The notes beneath the pieces are model-generated. The model made no database searches. It was not told the origin of the DNA and saw nothing but the letters and a program-made list of their open reading frames with translations. The position numbers and the translations under genes are program-made. From Neopestalotiopsis rosae (Eukaryota; Ascomycota; Sordariomycetes; Amphisphaeriales; Sporocadaceae): 64,000 nucleotides of DNA. The stretch spans positions 2,728,001 to 2,792,000 of the forward strand of contig JALGAS010000001.1 in assembly GCA_023078685.1 (NCBI GenBank). The letters are read 5' to 3'. Below, piece by piece: positions 54,071 through 64,000 of the stretch. Position 1 is the first letter of the stretch. Every line of letters begins with the position of its first letter.

Positions 54071-55039
54071 ATTTCTCTTCCGTAATTGTATGTATATGAC
54101 ATGGAACTCCCCAGGCGTCCCTGCTTTTAGTGTCCTTCTTACAGTTGCAAAAATATGGGTACAAGTTCCACTCCACAGAATTGCATCTCGTATGCCATCA
54201 TCTTTGCCCCTACATAATCAAAACAGAGGCACTGTTGGCTTCACCATCTCCGTGCGAAAAGCGGAACTTTGATCCCACATATCTTCGGCTTGCGCGAAGA
54301 TGATCCACACTTTTGCCGATATATGTGGGTATGACATGATAGCCATAAAACAAGTAGTGCGCCCAGTAACGCAGAATTTCTAGGTTGGGAATCAGGACGT
54401 GAATAAAGAGGATAGCACTCGAGGGCTTGCGGAATCTCGCGGCGGCACGATAGAGGACATGATCAGCAGTAGGAATGAACCGAGTTGTATTGCCTCTGGG
54501 ATGAAGTCATGCAACAAATGTACATAGCATATGATGAGAGAAATTTTTGAAAAATGTTTCAGTAGTACAGACTTCTTATGTTTTACTGTATACTCAAGTG
54601 GTAATTCTTTTGAGATAAAGCTTGAGGGGAAAAAAGCTCTAACATTTGTCATGGCATTAAACGTTCGCACGCTTTTGTCACCAGGTTGTGTGTTTTTTGT
54701 CTTTGTACATCCCTGCACTTCTTTCTGTATCATGGTCCTATCATAGATTCAACACGAAACCAGAATAAGTCTCCAAAACGCTCGGAACAGCAAAATTACT
54801 GTAGATATAGGATGCAACTCAGGAAAGGTCGTTCGAGTCAAGCAAAGAGCAAAACGGCACGAGTAGAGGTTCATAGGTCAATACTGGAACTATCCTGGAG
54901 GCACAGATCCGTCAACCATCGTTACTTGTGTTATCTTCTTGTTGCGATGGTCATGTCCCGACGTTTCAGGACACTAGAGGTGGGATTCTCAGGCGAGCTC
55001 CACGATATAGCCACAATTTCGGAAAAGAATCCTTGTTGT
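54071..55039. other. MITE-derived sequence, no gene
   Basis: 54920-55030 matches 45.23-45.32 kb. ORFs here are repeat-borne. Confidence 0.4.
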
Positions 55040-55150
55040 CTGTAGCAAAGAAGAGTATCCCGTTACAGAAGAGTATCCTAACACGAAACAATGTCCTAAC
55101 ACAGGACAGTGTCTTAATACCGAACAGTATTCCAAGACAGAAAATAGTCC
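55040..55150 (+). repeat. imperfect 18-nt tandem repeats
   Basis: About six units: AGAAGAGTATCCCGTTAC, AGAAGAGTATCCTAACAC, then more diverged GAAACAATGTCC, GGACAGTGTCTT and GAACAGTATTCC forms. Confidence 0.7.
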
Positions 55151-55414
55151 CGTCGGCTACTGTGTCGATTTCTCACATCCGTTTCAACCTTTTTGATTTC
55201 TAGTTTTTTTTCTTTTTAATTTAAAAAGTCTTGGAAAGGACCAATGCATATTTTTTCGTAGCCGAATACGGCCATCAGACCCGCATCGACCAGATCACGA
55301 TTTTGTGGTTGTTGCTGCATTTACAGTCCAGATTCAAAGAAAGAGGCATTGTAGACTCTGCGGACGAAGGAGCATATCGATTAGATACTTGCAGTGGATA
55401 GCTGCCATCATAAT

Positions 55415-55510
55415 TATAGAACAGTATCCTGGCACAGAACAGTATCCCATTACAGAAAAGTACTACCGCCCAGAAGTGTATCCCACCACAGAAGAGTAGC
55501 CTAGATAAAC
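55415..55510 (+). repeat. imperfect 18-nt tandem repeats
   Basis: AGAACAGTATCCTGGCAC, AGAACAGTATCCCATTAC, AGAAAAGTACTACCGCCC and AGAAGTGTATCCCACCAC units. Confidence 0.7.
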
Positions 55511-55542
55511 AGGACAGAATACTACGTCGAGATCGTGCCACT

Positions 55543-56116
55543 CTGAAATAATCATTACAAATGTTCTATTTAATCGTCGTATTTCGGAAGGATGTCCGCT
55601 CTAGACTGTTGGAGGTGGAGTAGTTGTTGTCGAGATACAGGGACAATCAAAATCGGCTTCTCCTTGTTGTCCTCATCTCGTCTTTGAGCACGGACGATCC
55701 ATATCTGGCGCTGACATTCATGTACATCAGCCAGACCCATTTGATATTGTCATCAATGAGTACTTCGGCCAGCCAAAGGTAATCGAACTGACAGTAGAAA
55801 ATCGCTTGTCAACTAGAGCCGATTTTGGCTGACTGAAGTACTCATTGGATGACAGTACTAAGCGGATCTGGCTATGGTACATACAGGTCGGCGCAGAATA
55901 TGGATCGTCCGTGCTCAGAGACGGGAAGAGAGACAAAAGACAAGAAGCCAATTTTGCTGGTCTCTATACTGTATCCTATTACAGAAGAGTATCCTATTAC
56001 AGAAGAGTATCCTGTGACAGAAGAGTATGTCGACAACAACCACTGCGCCTCTAACACTCTAGAGCGGATATCCTTCCGACATACGACCATTAGATAGAAC
56101 ATTATGATCATTTCAG
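55543..56116. mobile_element. non-autonomous element (MITE-like) with long terminal inverted repeats
   Basis: The left arm starts CTGAAATAATCATTACAAAT and runs through GTTCTATTTAATCGTCGTAT, TCCGCTCTAGACTGTTGGAG and the GAGCACGGACGATCCATATC core. The right arm repeats these blocks in reverse order and complement, ending TAGAACATTATGATCATTTC. The arms exceed 200 bp each and meet near 55800-55830. The right arm contains an extra insertion: three 18-nt units TATCCTATTACAGAAGAG that are absent from the left arm. There is no transposase. Partial copies lie at 3.9, 4.5, 30.4, 44.4 and 53.8 kb. Confidence 0.7.
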
Positions 56117-56689
56117 AATGAGAAATATCAAGGGGTTGCGGAAAGACTCATTTTCGAACTTTCGTCTGCAGTTGTTTCTGATCACCTGGCGTGGGCATCA
56201 GTTCGAGTCCTTTGGACGAAAGCTACGCCATCAATTGAGATACTAATCAGTCTGGTCTCTGGGTTTGTTTCAGTGAGCCAGATCAACCCCGTCGCTATTG
56301 CCACAATTGCCTAATCTGAAGAACATATACCGTAGACTTCACAGACTACGTCCAGCAAGCTGGAGCTTGGGCTCACAGTATCTTCGGTCAGCGTGGATTG
56401 GACCCACGATCCATGACTCTTGCCCAAAAAGTTTGTCGTCGCTCATCGTGATCGTATCGACGTACCTTTCCCAAATACCTTGCACTGGAAGTACTGGATT
56501 GTCAAGCAGATTGACCTTTAATACCTAATGCCCTGGCGCCGAATTACGGATCGTGACCTCGAATCATAACCATATTGGTCCCCTGCTTATCAATAATGAG
56601 ATTTCAAGGCCCCTCGAGGCACTGCACCAGATTTGCTCCAGGCTCTAGGTTCTGAGGTTGTGCTTAATAGTTTCTATAGACGCGGGACA
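56117..56689. other. gene-free spacer
   Basis: Short ORFs only. Confidence 0.3.
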
Positions 56690-56860
56690 CTCTTCTGTGT
56701 TGTGTTACATATCCTTCTGTAATTGAATACTCTTCTGTGTTGGATACTCTTCCGTATTGGGGTACTATTCTGTGTTGAATACTCTTCTGGGATGCCTTTT
56801 TAAGGATGCCCCTTATGGATGCTCTCTAAGATACTCTTCCAGGATACTTTTCCGTCCTAT
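56690..56860 (-). repeat. imperfect tandem repeats, inverted GAAGAGTATCC type
   Basis: Repeated AATACTCTTCTGTGTTGG, GATACTCTTCCGTATTGG and TACTATTCTGTGTTGAAT units, about nine in all. Confidence 0.68.
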
Positions 56861-57257
56861 AGGCAACAAGGGTTCTGACCTGGAATTTGATGGAATCCGA
56901 ATTCGATAAGCTACCGGCGTCATCCGATGTTGGGGTCTCGAAGCATACCTTGTATTGAAATCGCAGCTGCCGATTTCATGTTCCTTCACAGGGCTGTCAG
57001 CGTGCGTGGCCATTTGATACTGTACTGTTATCGGGTTTGCAACCCTTTTCGTCGCGCGATTTGTCGCTGCGAAAACCATCATACAATATCAGCTCGAACA
57101 ATATTTTAGGTAAGTGCCGGATATGGCTGGCCGGATGACTCTGTATTTATGGATGAGAGAACCATGTGGATCTGGTCACCGCCGGACATAGGATTATGGA
57201 AATGGGATGTTGTGATGTATCGTGAGGGTTCTGGGGCATTGTGCTACACGAAGATGA

Positions 57258-57867
<610 letters not shown>

Positions 57868-60653
57868 TTACACCACAGCTACACAATAGTTTGCAGGAAA
57901 ATCTCCCCTTTTCCCATTCAGTTCGCCATACCACCAGTCTTGATCTGATTCCGTTTTTTTCAGAAGCAAAATGCGATCTCCTTCACGAAAAGAAAGCTCT
58001 CTTTCTTCCAAGCCGTCGAATGCGTATTGTGCTATCATGAACTGAGAAATCTTAGTTCGGGGTGGTGGCGGTGGTGGGATTGCCCGTTTTTGGCAAGAAA
58101 CCTCAAAATCCTGTCTACCATCCACACATGGCCCGTCTTCTGCATTTTTGTTCTCCTGCACGTTTTCAGAAGGTCCAAATGGCTTTGGTATAGCTGCCCA
58201 ATCCCCGTGTGGGGGGCAATGGCTATCCAAAAGATGAAATTTGAAGTCTTGTGAGTCGTTACATACTGTAGAACAGAGTGGATGGATGCATTCGATGCCT
58301 CCAGGCTGAACGCTCCTGGTAAATTGGTCGAAGTGCAAGTGAAGATGTTGGCTCCAACTACCATGCTCTTGAAACTGCTTCAACTGCTGTTCTGGTGCTG
58401 TGTTTGTCTGCGATAAACAAAATGGACACAGCCCGGGGGAAACAAGAACACCATCATATATGATAGGGTCGCATAACAGATTGGATCTGTCATCCTTGGA
58501 CAAACGAGCCCGGAACTGTTTTGAGGCCAAATGTTGTAAGCAATGATCTCGCCAAGCTTCTCCTGTATACCATTCTTTGCAAAAGAAGCAGTAATCAGCT
58601 GAGCCATAGATACGTTTGAGATGAGATCGATGGCAGGTGTATACATGCTTCCATGTCTTCGATAGTATGTTGCAGTGGCAATTGGATGCATGCAGAGTCG
58701 AGGGGATCTCAGTTTCGGATTTTGATTTGCAAATATTGATCATACAATCAAGAGCAGTGATCCCCTCGGAACTTCGTAGTGGGAATTCTTTGAGAATATT
58801 CTCTGCAAGATTGTGTCTATCAGGCATCATATGCCTTGCACGGTCGAAGAAAAGACGTAATGGTTCGTTGTCCTTTGTTCTGCCATCCTCCTGCATGTCG
58901 CGAAGGCCATTCGTGTACAATTTCTTCATTTCGTCCCAGACTTTGTTTCTTTCGACCTTCGATGCTTTCGTATGGATGAGCGAAAGCATCCGAGCCTCAA
59001 GATTTCTGATGTCGGACTGGTGTTCGGTGTGAATTTGTAATTCCATAGCCGCAGACAATTTCTGTATCAGATTTGGTTCGAAACGAATCCCGGAACCTCG
59101 TAGGTTTTCGTTGATACCGTCAACAGCCTTGTTAAAGAACAAAAGGCCAAATCCGTCCGCGCCACTATTCTTGGCTTGGTATCTTTGGGCATAAACCCCC
59201 ATACTTCTTTGACCAGCAGACCTTTGTCTTTGCGATGTGCTGTAGTTTTTATCTTTAGGTTCGTTGAATTAGCGACTACTCCCCTGTCTCAAAGACAACG
59301 TTTCACTAACCGAGGAGCTGTAGATACTCGGCTCTGAAGTCATGTATAGTCAGCGGTTCTGGGAAACCAGCTCGAAACCCGAGGGCACGGAGGTATTCTC
59401 CGAATTTGTTCCCGGTTTCCATCTTGTCTGTCAAGCCGCTGCCTTCGCGAATACGGGGAAAGACTGGCTGCGATAGTACCTCATCCCTCCAAGTTAGTGT
59501 GATGTCTTGACCTTTCGGCGGCGCAGGAATTTGAAATATGTCTTGAATAGTTTGGTAGTCGCGAAGTGCTCCGCGCGACAATATTATGGCAAGTATAGGC
59601 AAAATGGGATTGAGTAGTAGCATTTGCCCCTCTGGGGCTTCGTAGATGGCATGGCGTGGCCTGAAAGATGTGAGCGTAAGAATAAATGAAAATAGCAATG
59701 GCGCCAGAAAATACCTCTCATTAGGCGTCAGTGTCATTCCCTTTGCATCTCGTTCAAATTCAAAAGCCAAACCTGGCTGACCATCCTCCTTACGAATGAC
59801 AATGAGTCGAGCATCCTAAACAAAGATTGTCAGCTTGGTAGAGCCAGGCCAAGAGGAAATAATTACCTTGAACCGTAGCCCACGATCACAGTTCTGTCCA
59901 CGAGCACTCGACTCAACAAGCTCGCCAATACGAGAGCCACTAGCCACATTGCACGAGAACCACGCCCAGAAATAAACCCGGGTCGCAGCTGAAGGGAATT
60001 TAATCCAGTCCTGGACGAAAAGTTGCTGTCCAAGGTGAATGAAATGCACAATCTTTGGCCATCTCCGTGGCCGAACATTAAAGGGGCAATCTAGCTCGAC
60101 ACGCAGATTATGGAGGATATACTATGATTGGGCTGAGTTCGACACCTTTGTGGAGTTTTGAGAGTGAAGAGGGACGAACCTTTCGAATATGTTTAGAGAC
60201 TTTCGGATCAACCGGCGTGCCTCGATCCAGGAGAAGATTCTGGAACACGTCGTAATATTGAACAACAGATTGGATGCTGGGACCTCGCACTTTCCGCCGC
60301 TCGTTGGGCTGGGCTGATCTTGTTGACTTCGCGGACTTGATTCCGTACGCTAGAAACTTGATGAATTCCATGAGGGTCCTGGGCTCAGTCGCCCTACTCC
60401 ACGGATATCGTTTTATGTATCTAGCTGCATGTCAGTTCAAGCTGGGCGTCTCTTCCTAGATAACATACTCATCCCAGAGCGAACTAATTCTTTCTCGCAT
60501 ATATTTTGCCTTGAATCCTAAAGAGTTCGTTGTATCGAAACTTCCATCGGGTCTGAGGGGTAAAGGTTCTGAGCTCGCGGTAGATTGGATCCTCAAACTC
60601 CTGTCCAAGAAGCTTTGGGCTGAAGCTCGGGATCTCGGTGCAGGAGTCTTCAT
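57868..60653 (-). CDS. DUF3435 tyrosine-recombinase-like protein with C2H2-like fingers and a C-terminal SH3 domain
   Basis: Six exons (60469-60653, 60180-60420, 59867-60121, 59715-59816, 59309/59311-59660, 57868-59252) sum to a continuous 839-residue protein. The N-terminal part (YIKRYPWSRATEPRTLMEFI, RGPSIQSVVQYYDVFQNLL) and the core (SGSRIGELVESS; LTIHDFRAEYLQLL; YAQRYQAKNSGADGFG) match the DUF3435 fold: the Arg, the HxxR pair and a Tyr correspond to a recombinase active site. Then follow finger-like blocks: YCFFCKEWYTGEAWRDHCLQ, a CPFC...HLHLHF block, and CIHPLCS...HLLDSHC. The last 60 residues are an SH3 domain (AQYAFDGLEERELSFREGD, DWWYGELNGKRGDFPANY). DUF3435 proteins include the captains that move Starship elements, but many members are not proven mobile. 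SH3 is not a usual part of the family. Its start at 60653 is ATG; the longer frame begins with TTG. Confidence 0.85.
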
Positions 60654-61210
60654 CGAGATGGTGGTGTAGCTGCTTTTAGCAACGTATTCCACCGAACAAG
60701 GTATCAATGAGGAGAGTAAGAATAAAAGAAAGGAGAAATTTGGCAGAGGCAGGAGTGTAGCTTATGTTAGTTGTTTGACAACATCCTTTTGTGGATGCTC
60801 CCTTTAAGTACAAGGAACGAAAAGATTTTCTCGGAAGTCAGGGTATGGAAGAGTGACCGCAGGATGAATTGTCGTAGGACGAAAGGTGTCCAACAAACGT
60901 GCTTCGGTCCCAGCGGAGCCATTATTGGATCTTCAGAGCGACTGGCCTCCGCCGTGTGAATACGAGGTGATGGGACCACCGCAAGACTTTTCCCATTCTC
61001 CTTTCGGTTCTTGAACTTGACGCAGTCCTTTTACCAGGGTGTGCATCTTTGTATTTTGAGCAGAGCTGTGGTGTAGCAGAACGGAAGTGCTGCGTACTTC
61101 TGTTAGCAATAAGTCGCACGAAGTATTTCCAGAAAGCGAGTATTGGATGTCGCTGAAGCGGCGTCAATTTGTGGATTAATGAGCCAATGAGCCACTTTTG
61201 ACTCAGTCGA
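60654..61210. other. boundary region between DUF3435 gene and tRNA-Gly
   Basis: Short ORFs only; holds the DUF3435 promoter. I could not see a terminal repeat or target-site duplication by eye. Confidence 0.35.
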
Positions 61211-61281
61211 GCACTAGTGGTTTAGTGGTAAAATCCATCGTTGCCATCGATGGGCCCCGCGTTCGATTCGCGGCTAATGCA
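61211..61281 (+). tRNA. tRNA-Gly (GCC)
   Basis: 71 nt: acceptor GCACTAG / CTAATGC, D-arm GTGGTTTAGTGGTAAAA, anticodon arm with TTGCCAT loop (GCC at 61243-61245), T-arm CCGCG-TTCGATT-CGCGG, discriminator A. The internal promoter boxes fit (TGGTTTAGTGG; GTTCGATTC). No intron. One acceptor pair is mismatched: C4 against A69, where G is expected. Confidence 0.9.
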
Positions 61282-61584
61282 TCTGTACCTGCATAACTTT
61301 TTGCCATTACCTTGTAGGTTTTCATTTAACGATGAACTCCCCATGATACATTCATGGAATTGTGGCTATATATACCGCTCGGCCATTTGGAAGTTGAGGA
61401 CCAAGAAAATATGAACAACCGTGAGTATTTAAATGTGTGGTCAGCTAGGTATGATTGTCTCTCGTCCGTTTCACAACTCATCAGTAATGTATAATCTTTA
61501 CCGGGTTCCTGGCCTTAGATATTCTGTCACGCGACATGTGATACTCGACATGGTGACTGACATTTCCATGAGGATACACGACCA
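61282..61584. other. spacer between tRNA and GNAT gene
   Basis: Includes a short ATG AAC AAC CGTGAGT sequence at 61411 that might be the first exon of a tiny gene, but no continuation could be established. Confidence 0.25.
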
Positions 61585-62310
61585 TCACTCAGTCTTGTGA
61601 TTCCTCCTCATGTGGGAGTACTCTGCTTCAAGCCCATCCTCAAAGACGCCCTTTGTGTGCCCAACGACCTCGAAGCCAAATTGACGGTAGAGAGCTTCTC
61701 CGGCCGACGAGGCCTCGAGATACGCGTCCAGCTTCAGCGCGTCGGCGCGATCGCAGGCCCAGGACATGAGAGCCTTGCCGACTCCGCGACGCTGAATGGC
61801 TGGGTCAACGCACATGTATCTGACGTACAAGCACTCCTTGTGTTTTACGTATTTCTGTTTCTCGTCGTGAATAAATCTCAGAAACGTCTCTGCCTTTCGG
61901 CGTCTCTCGGCATCCTCGATCCAAGGCGCCTGAACCGTGATGCGCGCCCAGTCCGGATCGTCATGCGTAGGACGACGCAGTGGCGTCGGTACTGTCTTTT
62001 CCTTGTTGCCATTCGAAGAACAAGTAGCAGCAGCATCCGTTGAATGTGGAAAATAAAACATGCAAAAGCCCGCTATACGCCCATCGTCAACGTCATCGTC
62101 ATGCGACGTCACGTGTGCCTTGGCGACGATCAAGCCGGGGTTGGCACGCATGTGTTGAGCATGCCTCTCGGCCATGATGGACATGTTGGCGGGGCTTGCT
62201 TCGCTGGACACGAGCGTTTCAAGGCCAAAGGCACCAATGGCGGCAAACTGGATCCTGACCAGATCATCGAGGTCGGCCTCTGAGGCGGGTTGTATCGATA
62301 TGTCTGCCAT
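61585..62310 (-). CDS. GNAT-family N-acetyltransferase
   Basis: Intronless, 241 residues, ATG at 62310. Transfers an acetyl group from acetyl-CoA to an amine; substrate unknown. The core is recognisable: an N-terminal ISIQPASEADLDDLVRIQFA segment, a long fungal-type insert with DPDWARITVQAPWIEDAERR, then LYVRYMCVDPAIQRRGVGKA, which contains the acetyl-CoA-binding RRGVGKA loop, and DAYLEASSAGEALYRQFGFE, the usual end of the fold. It has no sign of decay and fits ordinary core-genome coding, unlike most of the window. It is on the minus strand, transcribed toward the tRNA. Confidence 0.9.
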   Translation of the reverse strand: MADISIQPASEADLDDLVRIQFAAIGAFGLETLVSSEASPANMSIMAERHAQHMRANPGLIVAKAHVTSHDDDVDDGRIAGFCMFYFPHSTDAAATCSSNGNKEKTVPTPLRRPTHDDPDWARITVQAPWIEDAERRRKAETFLRFIHDEKQKYVKHKECLYVRYMCVDPAIQRRGVGKALMSWACDRADALKLDAYLEASSAGEALYRQFGFEVVGHTKGVFEDGLEAEYSHMRRNHKTE

Positions 62311-64000
62311 TATACCTTAATCCGGAAGGGAGAGATTGGAAAAAAGAGAGATGGAGATCTCCAAGGGTGCTGGCAAACGGTCGCAGATGTTCAGGGCAGC
62401 AGTTCGTCTTCTTTACACGGTGATATCAGAGCAGTTGATAGAGTTTGTTTGAAGTTCATGCCTTGCGCCCCCAACGCTGGGTTCCTGTTTGTACCTGCAT
62501 ACATGATCGACATTTCAAGCCCGTGTCAGATCCCCCAGCCGAGGGCTGTCACGTGAAAATTGACAGCAATTCAATGTTGGGAGTTGACAGGCGTCTGATA
62601 CGTCGTGAGATGAGATGAGGCTCATTAGTCACTCGCATGCGACTTTCGCACGGTCGGCCAGTTTGCGGTTGCTCGATCTAGGGGGCAAAAGGCCGTATAT
62701 CGTCCGCGATATAGTCGGAGTCAGCGAAAGCGAGAGCAGCGCGCATCTCATGTCACAATTCGGCTTGTGCGAGCTACGGGCGATAACACAACGTCTTATC
62801 GATGATGCAGAAAAGCAATGGTTTGATGTCAATTGATCTTGATAGTGAGTGGCTAATGGGTCAATATAAAAAGAATGTGATTCATCAATGTCCTAATATC
62901 ACTCTGGCCTTTCCGGTATTGTAATAATATGACGGCCGGATTAATTAAAGAAAGATAGATGAAGAACTAGTCATACCGGCCGGATGGCACCTGGGTGCGG
63001 GAGTCTTTAGAACGAGTAGTGCCAATGACTGGGGTCGCAGGGCTTAGCTGATAGCGCACAAGACCCCTGGTCTGGGCCTGTTTCGATGCCCCTTGGTGAT
63101 GGTACACGGAGCAGGCAAGGTCAAAGTGTGCACAGAGTAATATATGTGCGAGCCCTACATAGTATGTGTGCACTCAGCCGACACGTGCGTTGTAGGGCAA
63201 GTCATTGGATTGGGTCGCATGTACAAGCTATCAGCGGGAGAGAGGCGCTGTCATGGCTAACCGAGGCCTTCAAGTCGTGCAGTAGAGAGTCCAGGGCTGT
63301 CCTGGCTGTCAGTCATTTCAAGCCATTCTAGGAAAGCACATACATAACCGAGATGAGCTCTTGTGTGACAGCCGTCGTAGGAATGCGACTGTGCGACTGT
63401 GAAAGTACGGATGAGGGATGTCATCATGTCATTATTCTATCGTCCATGGTATATGTATGTAACCTCGAGTTAGAATGACTTTTCTGTGAGTCTTGGAGGT
63501 CGTCGGTCGCTTCGCAGGTTGATCGATTCTACGTGACACTGCACAAGCCACAACCAATATCAGTTGCCAGCACTGGACCAGCATTGGACCAACACTGGTA
63601 GTCGGAGTGGTATCAAAGTGGATTATACACCACCAACAGCAACAACAATAGATAAAAGCAAACCATCGGCCCTCCCTATGTTATGTATCTCTCAGGAGGG
63701 AAAATGCCAATAATGGCAGGGATCCTGATCAAACAATAGGACACGGTGCAAGGCATTCGGAATATTCCAATCGCACATGATTGCTAGTTTCAGCGACAAG
63801 TTTCCACTTGTCTCGCCATCTTGACCATCATCTCCACGATGAGTTTTACAGTGTTTTACGATTCACTCGGGCCAATTCCACGTGGGATTCCGTAGAGTTT
63901 ACATAGCACAGCTGAATCAGAACATAGTCTCACCTGAGGGAGTGGCCGAGGGAAAGGAAAAAGACGTGCGTGCCACGATTCCAAGGCCCTGGGCCCTGGC
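62311..64000. other. right-hand flank without a supported gene
   Basis: Short ORFs at 62.3-63.3 kb lack domains. 62311-62560 is the likely promoter of the GNAT gene. A CAACAGCAACAACAATAG run near 63632-63650 is low-complexity. No repeat of the families found elsewhere. Confidence 0.4.

Noticed and set aside
55845..56097. Repeated YPITEE / YYRRVS peptides resembling a multi-core RiPP precursor
   Set aside because: The repeats sit inside a MITE arm, the same DNA unit occurs in either orientation at several places with stops, and there is no signal peptide or consistent Kex2-cleaved core layout.

Overview
The window is a piece of chromosome from a filamentous ascomycete (Pezizomycotina; Eurotiomycete-like is a guess). 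The signs are short introns of about 47-70 nt with TGACTAAT or TACTAAC branch sites, a Zn2Cys6 regulator, many DUF3328 (UstYa-type) genes, a DUF3435 tyrosine-recombinase-like gene, a Tc1/mariner fragment and LTR debris. Only the right end (about 61.2-64 kb: tRNA-Gly, GNAT acetyltransferase) looks like ordinary core chromosome. The rest is gene-poor, repeat-rich and full of broken genes, as in an accessory region.

Layout. 0-7.3 kb: transposase remnant, one intact short UstYa gene (1364-2026) and three decayed UstYa loci. 9.3-12.6 kb: copper-exporting P1B ATPase with a damaged N-terminus. 13-18.2 kb: an unrecognised multi-exon gene and two broken ORFs. 19.5-41.4 kb: a 2,387-bp inverted duplication (19509-21895 and 39051-41437) around 17.2 kb of unique sequence. 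Each arm carries a divergent pair of UstYa genes, one short two-exon and one long five-exon, with a shared promoter. The loop holds an isochorismatase-type hydrolase with a signal peptide, a third long UstYa gene, a ferric/cupric-reductase-like flavocytochrome, a short UstYa gene with damaged metal motifs and an intact short one. 43.3 kb: another short UstYa gene. 46-53 kb: broken P-loop ATPase, broken dynamin-like GTPase, Zn2Cys6 regulator. 53-57.4 kb: MITE-like elements carrying an 18-nt tandem repeat, and a hexamer satellite. 57.9-60.7 kb: intact six-exon DUF3435 gene with zinc-finger-like motifs and an unexpected C-terminal SH3 domain.

Working idea (inference). UstYa/DUF3328 enzymes are membrane-anchored, HxxHC-containing, copper-dependent oxidases that tailor peptides and other metabolites. 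Twelve UstYa loci in about 44 kb, plus a copper pump that would load the secretory pathway, a surface metalloreductase and a Zn2Cys6 regulator, could form a copper-fed oxidative tailoring locus. I found no NRPS, PKS or UstA-like precursor in the window, so any backbone gene lies outside or is unrecognised. Exon boundaries are read by eye from GT/AG, branch-site and frame logic and are not backed by transcripts.
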